DNA from: Sciurus carolinensis
Taxonomy: Eukaryota; Chordata; Mammalia; Rodentia; Sciuridae
Length of the DNA stretch: 64,000 bases
Assembly: GCF_902686445.1 (NCBI RefSeq)
Contig: NC_062217.1
Span: forward strand, 172,740,598-172,804,597
Reading direction: 5' to 3'
The position numbers and the translations under genes are program-made. Shown here piece after piece: positions 1 through 11,130 of this stretch; position 1 is the first letter of the stretch, and each line of letters begins with the position of its first letter. A model generated the notes under the pieces. It did no database searches. It was not told the DNA's origin and saw only the letters and a program-made list of their open reading frames with translations.

Positions 1-319
1 TGTGCTCCCCTCATCCATGAACCTCCTCAGGCTTGACCCCACGTGTTGGAACCTCGTCCCATGAGGAGCATGTCGAAGACTTTCCCGCGTGCACCCGACC
101 TCAGAGCTGCTCATGGCAGAGCTGTCAGGTCCGGCAGGAGCCTCCCGGAGGCTGGGCACCCGGCAGTGTGGTTGCTCTTGTGGCGGGCAGAGGCTGGCCA
201 CATTTGAGGCTGCCTCCCTGTGCCCTTTTACTTTTTGTGCTTTCTGACATTAAAAAAAAAAAGTCCAATAGCTGAATTCCTTCATAAAATAAATTTTGTC
301 TTATTTTCTCATTGCAGAG
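1..319. other. Unique sequence, nothing recognised
   Basis: GC-rich unique sequence running into an A-run near 251. Two short open frames cross it on opposite strands, but neither shows a domain or codon pattern that suggests a gene. I see no repeat or RNA gene here. Confidence 0.5.
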
Positions 320-850
320 GCAAAATATGTTACCAGTTTTTTGAAAAGTACAGAAAATAGGAAATACAGAAAAAATCACTAACATTTTGACAGACAGATG
401 AGAACATGTTTTTTCCCTACTCTTTAAAGGTTAAATTAAAGAAACCCAGGAAATAAATTTTACATATAGTAGGAATTTAGCAAGTTTTTTAAAATCTAAA
501 GTTATACTTTTCTTTTTAAACAAGCATTAGAATTTTCTCACATCATAAACTCTTTGTAAACGTTGGCCTTTGGTGGCTTCAAATCATTCCACTGAGTAGA
601 TACACTGAATTTATGAGTTCATTTCCCATGTTTGACCAGTTAGGCTGATTCCAAACTTTCATTTTTATTAATAACTCTGCTATGAATATATTTGGACATA
701 GAACTTTTTCTGGATTTCAGATTATTTCCATAGGACAGTTCCCAGAAGTGGAATTATAGGGTCAAAGGGGAAAAGAAAAAAAAAAAAAAAAAACTATTCT
801 AAGTCTCAAGATGCGTCCTGCCAAAGTGCTTCTGAGAAAGGATGCGCCAG
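320..850 (-). mobile_element. Ancient L1 (L1M/HAL1-like) ORF2 3' remnant
   Basis: Read on the plus strand this follows the reverse complement of the 3' part of old mammalian L1/HAL1 elements. A stretch near 330-390 resembles the 'aaaagtacagaaaat...actaacattttg' section. At 655-770 follow the matches to 'ctctgctatgaatat', 'gattatttccatagga' and 'cagaagtggaatta.agggtcaaag'. A pure run of 18 A (776-793) breaks the element just after the last match. It is heavily diverged with no usable frame. Recognition is from memory of the consensus, and the ends are approximate. Confidence 0.7.
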
Positions 851-1007
851 CACTGCCAGTCCCCCCAGCTCCGGAAGAAGGGATTCGCCCGCCTCTCCTG
901 CCTGAGCCGCGCCCTCTCCCTCCTCTCCGGGTCTGGGAGGGCAGTGTGTCCTGCCCATTTTTGAGGGGCTAGCTAGCAATTTATTTTCTTCACCTAGATG
1001 CCAAACA

Positions 1008-1790
1008 TTGAATAGATTTTTTTTTTTTAGTTTTTATTTTAAAACAATTTCAAACAGAAAATGTGCAGGAATAGCGGTAAGAACTCCCCCGCCCGTCCCC
1101 AGGCACCCCAGCCCAGCTCCTCCTTCAATTCCTGCAGGTTTGGGGAAGGAGGGGCCAGGCTGCTGGAGGCCTGGGAAACAGGGCGGCCTGTGGAGGCTCC
1201 GCCAGCCTCCAGCAGGTTCTTGGTCTTTGACGTCCGTGTCACTGAGAGTCCCCGTGGCCACCGACACTGTGGGGTGTCCTTCAGTGTTTGTTTAGAGACC
1301 CACGGTGATTCTCCATTTCTGCCAGACCATCGAGCAGTGGTGCTGGGTTTTGGCGCTTGGTGCACGATGCTCACGGACCTGTTCTGGTGGGTTCCCTTGG
1401 GCTGGGCCGGGTCTCTCCCACCCTCTAGGTCTCTTCCTTCTCCTGGATCAGCGTGGTGACAGGGATGTTTGACTGCATGAGACACCTCTCGTTATCCCCC
1501 CTCTGCCCACTGGTTCTAGCACTCATGGATGCCTCTGGCCCCTGTGAATTGTTAGCATCAAGTTTGCCAAATGGCGATTTTCTACACCCATTGTTTCTTA
1601 CAATTTATCAGTTGTCATTCAACTGCAAAGGACAGTTTTCCGTTCTCCCCGTTTGTTTGTGTCAGTGTCCTTATTTAACTCCTCGAGTCCCTGTGTTCTC
1701 CCGTAGATTACGATCCTTACTTTTGTTGTTTCTTTTGCTGCTCAGATTGTCCTGGAACCAGCCCTCAGGATCCCCCTGAGCAGCCGTGAC
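1008..1790. repeat. Probable ancient LINE-derived sequence
   Basis: The T-rich start at 1018-1075 resembles the mammalian-wide 'attttaaaacaatttcaaac...gcaggaatag.' repeat section. The 1700-1770 end resembles the 'ttgttgctcagattgtcc' section found in the same class of old L1 elements. The middle is GC-rich and not recognisable. Several open frames lie over it on both strands and are treated as chance. Family and orientation are uncertain. Confidence 0.4.
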
Positions 1791-2589
1791 CTCTTGGCAG
1801 TACTTCTCCCTGAGTTCTCCCTTGATTTTTGGTATCAACAGACAGCCTTGGTTTCTTCCCAGCCCAGACAGTTCCCCAAGGACGTCGGCTCCTTTCAGGA
1901 GTGAATGGGATTTAGAAGCCAAGCTCCTGCTCCGGGAGTGCTGTACTCCTGGGTGTCGCTGCTCCCGCTCTGGGCGGACGGGGCTGGGGAGCCAGAGGAA
2001 CTGCGGCGGGGCCACCAACATGTGGGGGTGTCCATGTCTGAACCATCTGTGGGCTCGGTGCCCCCTCCCACCCTACCCAGTGGCAATCCACCTCCAGGTC
2101 ACTCTAGCTTCCCCTCTCCCTTGTCCTTTCCCATTTAGACGGGAAGCCCTGGCTTCTGTCCTCTTTGCAGCAGGATCCACTTCTACCCTCCTCTCCACTG
2201 CAGCCATGTCCTGACCTGGCTGGGCTGCTGCACCATGAGACTCCCTCTTGGCCAGCCCAGCTGCTCTGGCCTCTTTTCCACCTGGAAGAAAAGACAGATG
2301 GAAGAGGAGAGGGAGGGAGAAAGGAAGAGAGCAGAGGAAAAGAGGGAGGTGAGGGAGAAGGTTGACTGAGAACCTGAAGCGTGCCAGCCAGGTGCCTGTG
2401 TTATTGCTGTTGGCTCCGGCGTTAGGTTGCTGTGCTCCGAGCCTGCTTTTATGTCTCCATGTGTTCACTTTGCAAACACATCATTAGCAGTATCATAGAC
2501 ACTGGATACCAAGATGAATAAGTCTTTAAGAGCATGTGGCTAAAATGATCTTCATTCCTTATCTTTATTAATAGGGAAAAGTGTCCAGG
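1791..2589. other. Unique GC-rich sequence with a purine-rich tract
   Basis: No repeat or gene was recognised. From about 2283 to 2362 one strand is almost entirely purine (GGA/GAA/AGG runs), a simple low-complexity tract. Overlapping frames on both strands have no family resemblance. Confidence 0.5.
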
Positions 2590-2820
2590 AATGAAGAGTT
2601 TGCCTTGGAGCCTGGAATCTAGTTTCAAAGCCCTGCTGCTTACAGCTGTGTGACTCTGGGTAAGTTCCTTCACCTCTCTGTGCCATCTTTTCTTTTGTGA
2701 AATGGGAACAGTAATAGTACTTCCCTTTCTCAGTGGTTGACTCATGAAATCAATTAATGTAAGCAAAGTACTTAGAACAACGCTCAGCACAGTGAGCACT
2801 CAATAAATATTTGTCGTAGA
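2590..2820 (+). mobile_element. MIR SINE
   Basis: This is a near full-length mammalian interspersed repeat. In order it shows the core 'agctgtgtgactctgggtaag', the 'cctctctgtgcc' section, the 'aaatgggaacagtaatagtac' section, and the tail 'cttagaacaacgctcagcaca..gagcactcaataaatattt' (matches described from the consensus). MIRs were active before placental mammals radiated, so this copy dates the flanking sequence as ancestral. The GTAAG inside it is part of the repeat and should not be read as a splice donor. Confidence 0.87.
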
Positions 2821-3184
2821 TGGTGCCCTTTGCTGATAGAGAAAAGTGTGGATTCTCACCCTTGGTTGCCGGCAGACCGGCCGAGTCTGCATGAGAGCTC
2901 AGGAGCGCCCCGTGAAGAGCAGGTGAGGTGGGCCTCTGGTACCTGTGCCCTATGACCAGCAGCCCAAATCCCTGCCTGACCACAGCCCGCCCCGTCCTAC
3001 CCACCACAGCACGGGGCAAGTGTCCACTGGGCTCAGTCCTGAAGACACCTGCGCTAAACAGCTTCCGGCCAGGTCGGAGCAGCTGTCTGGACAGAGAGGA
3101 CTTCTGAGTTGGGGGCCTCTGGGCACCTGTGAGGGAGAGGTGACGAAGCGCAGGGTGGGTGCCTGGGGTCTGGCCGTGGGCCCT

Positions 3185-3480
3185 CAGAATGTGAGTGTAT
3201 TTGGAGAGACCTCCGAGAGCTCGCTGTGCTTCCGGGAGGTCATTAGGTGGTCCTGACCAATGTGACGAGTATCCTTATAGAAAAGGAGACAAGGGCAGTG
3301 GCACACCCCCAGGGAGACAGTGTGAGGACCCCGGGACGTGGCCAGCTCACACACACAGGGAAGCCTCGGAGGAAGGCAGCCCTGTCCACGCCCGACTTCG
3401 GGATCCGAGCTTCCAGAACCCCCAGGAAGGAGACGGGCCACTCAAGGCCCCTGCCTGTGGTACTTGGTCAGGGCCGCCTG
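3185..3480 (+). mobile_element. MLT1-type MaLR solo LTR, diverged
   Basis: The order matches old ERVL-MaLR (MLT1-like) LTRs: a 'gtgtatttggagaga' section, 'aggtcattaggtggtcctga', 'agtatccttatagaaaag', a CA-rich section, 'gcagccctgtccacgcc', 'cttccagaaccc', and a 'ctgtggtacttggtcagggc' end. It lacks internal retroviral genes nearby, so it is a solitary LTR. The exact subfamily is uncertain. Confidence 0.65.
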
Positions 3481-3489
3481 AGTGAGCTC

Positions 3490-4009
3490 ACGTACCCCTT
3501 CTGTGCCCCAGAAGCTTTGTCTACACAGCACGCGGCCAGGTCCTTCTGACTGTCCGGTCCACACGGTGCGCGACCCCCTTTTCGATGTGTTGCGGTTCTG
3601 GAGAGCAAACCCGGGCCTCGCCCGTGCCAGGGCAGAGCTCCCCACTGAGCCCCTTTAGGTAGTGATCCAGAGAGATGAGAGAGTGGCCGTCCTCAGGAAG
3701 AGGCCCAGGAGCCTGTGGCCGCCCCGGGAGCGACTAAGCTGGGCTGCACAGTCACTCCCAGCAGTGGAGGAGCTCAGCAGCCACACGACCCCGCATTCCA
3801 GACCTAGACCTGGTGTCCCACGCTGGGTACTCCTGACCCTCTCATTTCCAGCTGGCGATCCCCTGGACGAGGCCATTTGTGTCTGCTCAGTGTTTACAGC
3901 GTGGACACGTTGGACGCAGAAACAGGATGGGGTGCTTTGGAGGCGTGGGGTGATTGGCACTTAGGGTGCTAGTTAGCACTCACTCTGATCTCCGGGCTCT
4001 CTAAAGGAA
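3490..4009. other. Unique GC-rich sequence
   Basis: No repeat or exon was recognised. Two roughly 100-codon frames overlap on opposite strands (3655-3964). Such paired openness is typical of GC-rich non-coding DNA. Confidence 0.45.
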
Positions 4010-4345
4010 GTAGACACCGAGCAGGAGCCATCTGGTAATGCATTCTGTACCTCTTAATTACAATGTTTTGAGTGGCACCTAAATAAATTTCATTTACAAG
4101 CACATGACTGCTTGTCAAAACTCTGTTGATAATTTTATTATTGTAATATACTTTCTTCCTTAATTATTTAGTTCCAGTAAAGTCAGGAATATTAATTTTT
4201 ATGGAAATTACCTGCACTAACAGACCTAAGCCACAAGTCTGCTGGGTTTTGGGTATCTATGCATTTTGAAATGTGCTTTAATAAATCTACCTAGGAACCC
4301 TCAGAGTGACCACACAGGCCTTTCAAAACTTCTCATCTTGACTTT
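4010..4345. promoter_or_regulatory. Candidate conserved non-coding block, homeodomain-motif rich
   Basis: AT-rich sequence with no repeat signature between GC-rich flanks. It holds TTAATTA at 4054-4060 and again at 4160-4166, plus several ATTA cores. This composition is common in developmental enhancers, but conservation was not tested. The call is an inference from composition and motif density. Confidence 0.3.
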
Positions 4346-5480
4346 TTAAGCGTAAAGTAGGATGGATCTGAGCGCTTCTAAATAATTCCAGAGTTCGCCA
4401 GAGCAAACTGGCACACTGGCCTCGGTGGACTCAAGGTCTTTGCAGGAACTTCTTTAGCAGATGGGGTGGCCATGTAGTGCGGAGTCGCACGCACGAGCTT
4501 TCTGGTTGTGCTGAGGAAAGCGGCACTGAGCAGGACTCACGGATGGATGGCGCTCCCGGGTCCAGCGGCCCAGTGGTTTAGACCTCTGTGCCGTTTCCAC
4601 CTCTGCCCGCTCCTGCTTCTTCCGTCTATTTGATCGTAAACAAATGTGAGTGCCGTGGTTGGAGTCTGGCCTTGGGGGAATATTTATCCAGGCTATAAAC
4701 CGCCACGAAATTAATACTGCTGCTCTCCTGGCGAGGCATCCAGCCCGAGATGCTCTGGGCAGGCTGGAACGGCCAGAGTCTCCCCCACGCGGGTGGCACC
4801 TGGCTCGGGAGGGAGATTTCTTCCCCATTGCGGTAGCTGTGTGCTACAGAAGCCTGGTGGAGTGCTCGGGGGTGGCAAAGTGGAGCGTGTCTGCAGACCC
4901 CTCAGAGCCAGGCTGGGAGCGCGCACGTGCGCGTGGGGCAGGCCGCGGGCCAGGGGCCGCTGCAGCAGGCTGGTCCTAGGACTGCCTGGGAGCCCGGGCT
5001 TGCCTTCACCTCTCCTCCCGTCCCCTGTGGTTCTGGGTCCCTCCTGTGTGTTGAGGCTGGAGAGAGGGAAGGAAAAGGAGGGACGTCACCTGAGCCACAC
5101 AGCAAAGGGGAAGAAAATCACCTGAGCTGCCCAGGGCACGGCGAGACTGTGCCCATCACCTGGCTACCTGGTGGGGCCTTGGCCCCTGCCACCTCCTAGG
5201 TCTGTCTCGCCAACCTTCCAGTACGGGACAGGCTGCTTCCAGGACGGGGCCATGGGAGACACGGAGCCAGCTGGCCGGAAGCGCGGCCCCGGGGAGCCTG
5301 AGTGGAATTGTGCTGGGATGCTGGGCACTGCCGGAGGCCCCGGGGTCCCCACTGCACCAGAGCAACTCCTTGGGGCCCCGTGCAGAGGCGTCCCGGCACC
5401 ACTGGCCAGAAGTGGCAGAGCAGTGAGGACTGCCGCGTCCGCGCAGGCGAGACTCACCCGGGGCCCTGCTTTGCTCCGAG
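4346..5480. other. GC-rich unique sequence with a 14-bp palindrome
   Basis: GC-rich, moderately CpG-containing sequence. At 4920-4933 there is a perfect 14-bp palindrome of alternating purines and pyrimidines centred on CACGTG. Many short frames on both strands overlap (4454-5491), and none resembles a known protein. Confidence 0.45.
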
Positions 5481-5870
5481 ATTAAAGGCAAGTTCCTACT
5501 TTAAAAATAAAGCCAAGCTGTGTTTTGCACCTTTTGACACTTATTAACTCAGGTCATTAAAAAGGAGGCTAATTAAAAATGAAGTAAAACAAAAGAGCCA
5601 TTTGTCTAGTGTGAAGCTGGCTCTTCCTGGCTCCCTCCGCGCCCTGGGGATGGAGCAACCCTCCCTGCCCGCTCCCGAGGCGTGGGCTGCCTCATTATGC
5701 ACCTCGTAAAGGAGAGGAATCATTGTCCTCAAAATTAGCCCAAGCTGGAATTTACATTCCCTGGAAATTTTGGTTTCCTCCTTGTCCTTGGAGACTCTTA
5801 CGGGCTGCAGTTAAAGTAAGTGAAGTTCGATAAATGCTTAGTGCTTCATGAAGACGTTTCTGAGCAAATC
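5481..5870. promoter_or_regulatory. Candidate conserved non-coding block
   Basis: Repeat-free, AT-rich stretch with CTAATTAAAAA near 5569-5579 and several ATTA/TTAA cores between GC-rich flanks. A regulatory role is inferred from composition alone, and no exon signal is seen. Confidence 0.27.
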
Positions 5871-8419
5871 CGGGCCCTCTAAGTGAAATTTTGCTGCAGG
5901 TCACCTGGGCCTGCTTTGTGAGGACAGCCAGAGGGGCAGAGGACAGCACCCACCCTGATGCTGAGGATGGGGGTCAGTGCAGAAGTCCCTCCTCCTTTGC
6001 AGACGTGAGTCACTTGGCCAGGAACTGGGAACACAGTGCTTTCCGATCTGGCCTTGGCAGCTTGGTTATCTTCTGAGACAGGGAGAGATGGCATTTTAGG
6101 GACTCTTGGAAATTCTGAAATCCTGTCCACTTGCTGTCCTGTGATGGCTGTTTGCAGGTGGCCCCATGTGCCCTGGGCTCTGAAGCTGCAGCCCTTGCCC
6201 CGTATCCTGCCACGCCCCCTGAGGGTATCAGTCTGGCCTCTCTCTGGTCCTCCTGGCACCTTTCTAGCAAGAGTTGCCAGGTTGGGAGGGTTCCAGGGCC
6301 TGGCTGGTGTCCCCCACTCTTCGTTCGGAGGTGTGTCCGATGGCAATTTGCAGGTCTGGGAGGTGTCTACTGTCGGCACTTGGCGCTTTTCTAATTGTGC
6401 TCCTAGCTGACAGGGGAGAAAGGCGGATTTTTGATAAAGACTCCCTGGGAAGTAAAATATCAGATGCATTATGAAATCCATTTGAAGCATGTGCTGCTAC
6501 GTTAAAAATAAACAGTAGTGAGCTAACAGTGCCAGGGAGCGGCGCAGTAGGTGAGAGAGGGCCAAGGGAGGTCCCAGACCTGCCAGAGAAGAGGCATGGC
6601 CTTTGGTCAGGGGCTGGGGGTCCTGTGCACTGGTGTCCACAGGCCTGGGTTTGTGGATGGCACGAGAGGGGCAGATGGAGCAGCCAGGCTGCCCCCAGCT
6701 TGCCGCCTCTACCCGGAGAGCACTGTGTGCTTCGGAGGAAGAGTCAATGTTGGCTACACACGGTGCCACTGCGGATGGTGTCTTTCGTTTTGTGCTGGAA
6801 TCTGGCTGCCATCAGTGTCCTGCAGGAATCAGCCACGTCCAACAACACATCGTTTCTGGGTTCAGGAATATAATGAACACATCAGGTCAGGCTCTGTCCT
6901 GCCAGGGGCATGTTTATGACATTGTCACTTCCCAGGCTTTGTAGGCACATGCAGCAGATCGGTGTCAAGGACGTCCTTGCCAAAGCAGTCCTTTTAAACC
7001 TTGGCACTTTATACCTGTTTTCGAAGACTCATGTCCGCAGCGGATGATGACGGTAGTACGGTTGTTGGACTCTTCGGGGATGGGGGCCGCCAGCAAGAGA
7101 CGACTTAAAGAGAACTTGCTGTGCCCCGTGCTGCAGGACAGCGCTCTGGGAAGCCTCCGCAGATGTAGAGGCCACGTTTTGTTTTCTCCGCATGTGTGTT
7201 TTCTCTGAAGCCATAAATGCGCGACAATGAAACCTTCCTTGCCGAGATCCCCATTATGCGTCGGTCCCCTGAAGCTGCGAGATGACGCCACCTCTTACAG
7301 GTGGCACAGAGAACGCGGCGAAGCCCCGAAGTCTCAAGTCACAGCAATCATCTTCAACTCCCAAATTGTCCTGGAAGGAGAATGGCATCGGATTTGTCTT
7401 AGGCTGTTTGGCCAAACTGGGGCACAGATGGGATAATGACTTTTACAAACAGCATTTTGATGAGAGGAGAGGAGAAGGAATCATATGTAAAATGCACAAA
7501 GGCTGCATAAACACACTGATGCCTGCAGCTGGAACAAACTAAAAAGATGTTTAATAATTTAGAACCAAGCAGGCAGCGCCTGTGCAGCTGTTGTGTGCAG
7601 GGGACCATGAAAGTCTTCCATTTGACAGCTGGCCCCATCTTTCCCCAGTTGCTACGTGAAGAAGAGAATGCAGATCTGGGATTAGCCAATCCCTGTTACC
7701 CTTGCCCATCTGCCACCAAGACCCCCAGCTCTGCCTCCCTCGCAGAGAGGCGCACACATAAAGAAGGCCAGCCTTCCCAAGCATATGCGTGCGTCGCTAT
7801 TAGCCGTCAGGGCCGCCGCTCCCAGGATCTGTTGACATGCCGCCAGTACATGGCTGCTGTCGTTTTTGCTGGAGGGCACATTTTGCATTTCACACATTTG
7901 CAGAAATACAAAATGCTGTTGGATGCAAACAATTCAGGGCCTAATTGGCTGAATTACCTCAATGCTACCTTGTGTCCCCCACCTGATTACCATAGCTCAG
8001 CTGGGAGGGCTGGGGAAGGAGGAGGAGAGAGGGATTTGGAGGGCAGGTGAAGCTGTGTTTGCCCAGGAAAGCGAGATCCTTAGTGAAGTCCCAGCTGAGC
8101 ACGGCCCGTGCCAAGCAGATAGCGAAGTGCGGGCGGGGTGTGCGGGCTGCATTCTTGCACAGGAAGCCTGGGGAGGGGACAAAAATATTCCAGGGCACAG
8201 AGGAGGCAGACTGTTGGGGAGGAGCGGGGGCAGCATCCCTTTTGTGCGATGTCCAGGGTTGTGCCACTTCCATGTCCCCCAGGTAGGCACAGCACAAGGA
8301 AGCCAGCCGGGCCCGCTGGCGCCAGTGCCAGGCGCGTGTCGCAGGCACAAAGACCGGCCTGACAAAGCCGCCTGCCTGGCTCTCCCGCCCACCTTCTCTC
8401 CTTGCCCGTCTCCCCTGCA
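5871..8419. other. Unique sequence, no gene recognised
   Basis: Mixed composition without recognisable repeats. The longest frame is 203 codons on the minus strand (5879-6490), opposed by several open plus-strand frames, and shows no domain. Around 7650-7990 the sequence becomes AT-rich, with GGATTAGCCAAT at 7679-7690 and CCTAATTGGCTGAATTA near 7940, which may be part of a regulatory block. Confidence 0.4.
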
Positions 8420-8965
8420 ACGCTGAGTACGCTTCCGTTGAAAATAAATTTCCCCCAAATTTATTTGACTTATTTAAAAATTGAAAACCCTTCTAATCCC
8501 AATCCCACATTAATATCAGAGTGACAAAACACACAGAGGAGTTAATGAACATTATTAGAGAATATTCTGCAATTGTGGCTGATTATTATTAATGAGGCAG
8601 ATTAGCATTTTTTTGTATTTAAAAGAATTCGGGGAGTTTGGGAAAGATGTAAAAATAATGAAGCCGAAATAGATCTTTTTTTTTTTTTTTTTTCCCAAAG
8701 ATAAACATTCTACACTGAATAATTGTGTTTGCATTCTTTTCAATAAATTATTTTATATCTTGGAATTTTCCCACCCAAATAATTGTGGGGAAGTACTGCT
8801 GTTGATCAAACTGCCAATTAAGAGTGTTTTGGGGAAAGAGACTGAGGAAATGGGGTAAAGCTATTTTCCATCTATTTTTAAGTCCGATTTTCATTGAGTG
8901 GAATAAGCATCTGAGAGACATTTTCCCCACATCCGAACCTAATGCTCCCTGGGAGCTGCCCAGTT
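8420..8965. promoter_or_regulatory. Candidate conserved non-coding block
   Basis: AT-rich, repeat-free except for an 18-T run at 8676-8693. It carries clustered ATTA/TAAT cores around 8540-8600 and 8715-8795, including 'attattattaatgag'. The T-run is not attached to any SINE. The regulatory call is inference from motif density. Confidence 0.3.
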
Positions 8966-10323
8966 TTTCTGGAAATAACCCTGTGGTTGCTGCCTTGGCC
9001 ATTTTTCCTGAACTCGAGGGGCCTGGCCAGAGCTGCACATGCCTGACTGGCCCTGCCAGGAGCTCTCAGGCAGCTGATGGTTCTCCTTGCTGCCAATTTG
9101 TGTGCTGTTAGCCGGAAGTCTAGACAAACCCCAAGAATTTTTCACTTGTAAAAGATCCATGACGATCCATGCTCTAAATGCCTCTGTCCGTCTTCCTGGA
9201 GGAATTCTTTCCTCACAGCTCAGAGCCAGGTCCTTCTGGAGGACAGGCCTGGCAGGACTGGGCTGCAGCTTCAAAGCCCATGACACGGGAGGACAGAGAG
9301 GCACCTCTGGAGAACAGTCAGCTTGCCTGTGGCAGTTGTACCCTCCAGCCCCAACGCCACCTTACAGAAGGCAGGTACGGGATGCCCACTGCACCCTGCT
9401 GAGCAAAGCTTCTGGGAAGCCATGCACGGGGTGGATGGGAGATGGGGGCGCCCGAGGATGTGAGCCAGACAAGACTTCCTCCATATCAGGGTCCTTCAGA
9501 GCCGGAACATGCAGAGCACATGCCAACGTTATCAGAGAAGGGGAGGAATCACAGGTGGACACTTGGAAAGCATTGTGTGCTCACACACAGGAAGGTCTCA
9601 GAGCTGGGATGTCGCGCTTGCTAGAATGAGCAGCAAAGAATGATCTAGAAGGCTGGCACCAGGCTCAGTCCATCCACGGCTCACAACAAGGTGGCTGCAT
9701 CTGTTCTACATGGCTCTGCCATTGATTTTACGCTTGTCTTCATCTCTCCTTACCTCCCAGCCATGCCTGTGTAGGACTAAGTTAGCTCGTCTGTCTGCGG
9801 GAAAGTCATGTTCTTCGTGTACTCAGACATCAGAGACCTTGGGCACCTCCCCTTCTCTGGGTCAGGTGGCTTCAGGATTGCTGTGGGCAAGTCTTTTACT
9901 TGATCATGGGAAGCATCATGTTCAGTAGGAATATTTTCACCATTTGGGAGGAACTAAAGGATGGAGGGATCCTGCTGCAGCTTGTAGAGTCTCTGGACTG
10001 GCCCTGGGTTTGTGCTGGTGACCCTTATGCGTTGACAGGTAATGCTGGCAAGGTCGGTCTCAGGGCTGGGTCCAGACAGCCTCTAGAAATAGGAGGCTGC
10101 ACCCCTCCCCACCTCCTGATGCTGACTGGGCTCTGATGCTGGTTCCTCCTTTCTCAGCTGCCTCTCGCTGGATTTGCAGTGAGGTTCCAGAAGCTCCTGG
10201 AGGCTGCTCAGACAAAAGAAGGGGATCTCAGATGAAGGCCAGGCGCCACCCTTAGTTCACGGCCTGCCAGCTGGAGGCTCTAGGTTGCTGCTTTTTCTCT
10301 GAGGTAATCAGGGAAGGGGCATT
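8966..10323. other. Unique sequence, nothing recognised
   Basis: No repeat, RNA gene or convincing exon was found. A 180-codon plus-strand frame (9087-9629) is opposed by open minus frames and has no known domain. Confidence 0.4.
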
Positions 10324-10346
10324 TCTCCTCCTCCTCCTCCTCCTCC
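10324..10346. repeat. (TCC)n microsatellite
   Basis: A short TCC/CTC trinucleotide run of about seven to eight units, seen directly. Confidence 0.95.
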
Positions 10347-10706
10347 AAGCAGGGTCCTCTGATGGAGTGCAGGCTGCTTCTAGCCACCAAGGGGCCACCT
10401 CCTCCCCCAGAGGCTCCTCCAAACCTCCAAACCAACAGAACATCCCTCTGGGAAGAACTCAGCCTGGTGCTGCTTTCCCTCTGTGAAAACATCATGGGCT
10501 TATAATAAACATCAAGGTACGTGCCAAAGAGAAGTTGGAGGGAAGAGAAGGAAAGGGAATGGATGAGGCTTGCATGTGTCATGCATGTAGAAAAATTCAT
10601 ACAGTGTAGGGAGACACCTGATCCAGTCTGGCAGTGTTACAGTATACGTACATCGCTCACTCAGGAAATTCTTCCTTAGAATCTTGTAAGTGCCCTATGT
10701 TTATAA

Positions 10707-10757
10707 TGTGTGTGTGTGTGAACACACAGATATATATGTATATATATGTATACATAA
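10707..10757. repeat. (TG)n-(TA)n compound microsatellite
   Basis: A TG run is followed by GA, a short ACACACA and then TATATATG repeats. The TG and AC parts can pair as a short hairpin. Seen directly. Confidence 0.9.
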
Positions 10758-11022
10758 TTTCTCTCTCTCCCCCTTTTTCTCTCTGCACTGCTTGTTCAGG
10801 GTTCTCAGTTAACAAATGTCATGGTGACATGCAGGCATGGCTTCTTTCCCCAAATCTACCATTACTGGGCACCAACAGAAGCGTGTTTAAACTGCTGTTT
10901 AGTATCATTGCCATAAATCTCCACTTTCTTTTAAAAATATCCCAAATATCTCACCCATGACGATGACCATTCACCGGACCCTTGGGATGTGGCTTCCTAA
11001 CGTGCTTCCCTCTTGCCTGCAG

Positions 11023-11130
11023 GAGGCTCTTGCGAAGGCCAGGGACAGAGCAGAGGACAGACCCGCCCTTCAGGACTTGCATGGCACCACCTCAGAGCCA
11101 CCCTGGGGGCTGGACTCCTCCATGGGGAAG
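11023..11130 (+). other. Candidate internal exon, 108 nt, unidentified
   Basis: A pyrimidine-rich stretch ending in TGCCTGCAG precedes 11023, and a good donor (AAG|GTGAGG) follows 11130. The enclosed 108 nt are open in phase 0 for 36 codons, beginning EALAKARDRAED and ending SSMGK. No domain is recognised. The segment could be a coding exon, a lncRNA exon or a chance pairing of splice-like sequences. No partner exon on this strand was identified. Confidence 0.2.

Noticed and set aside
5879..6490. 203-codon minus-strand frame
   Set aside because: Several opposing plus-strand frames are open over the same bases, and there is no domain or splice context.
10707..10757. TG/AC hairpin read as a possible structured RNA
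   Set aside because: Explained by a compound dinucleotide microsatellite.
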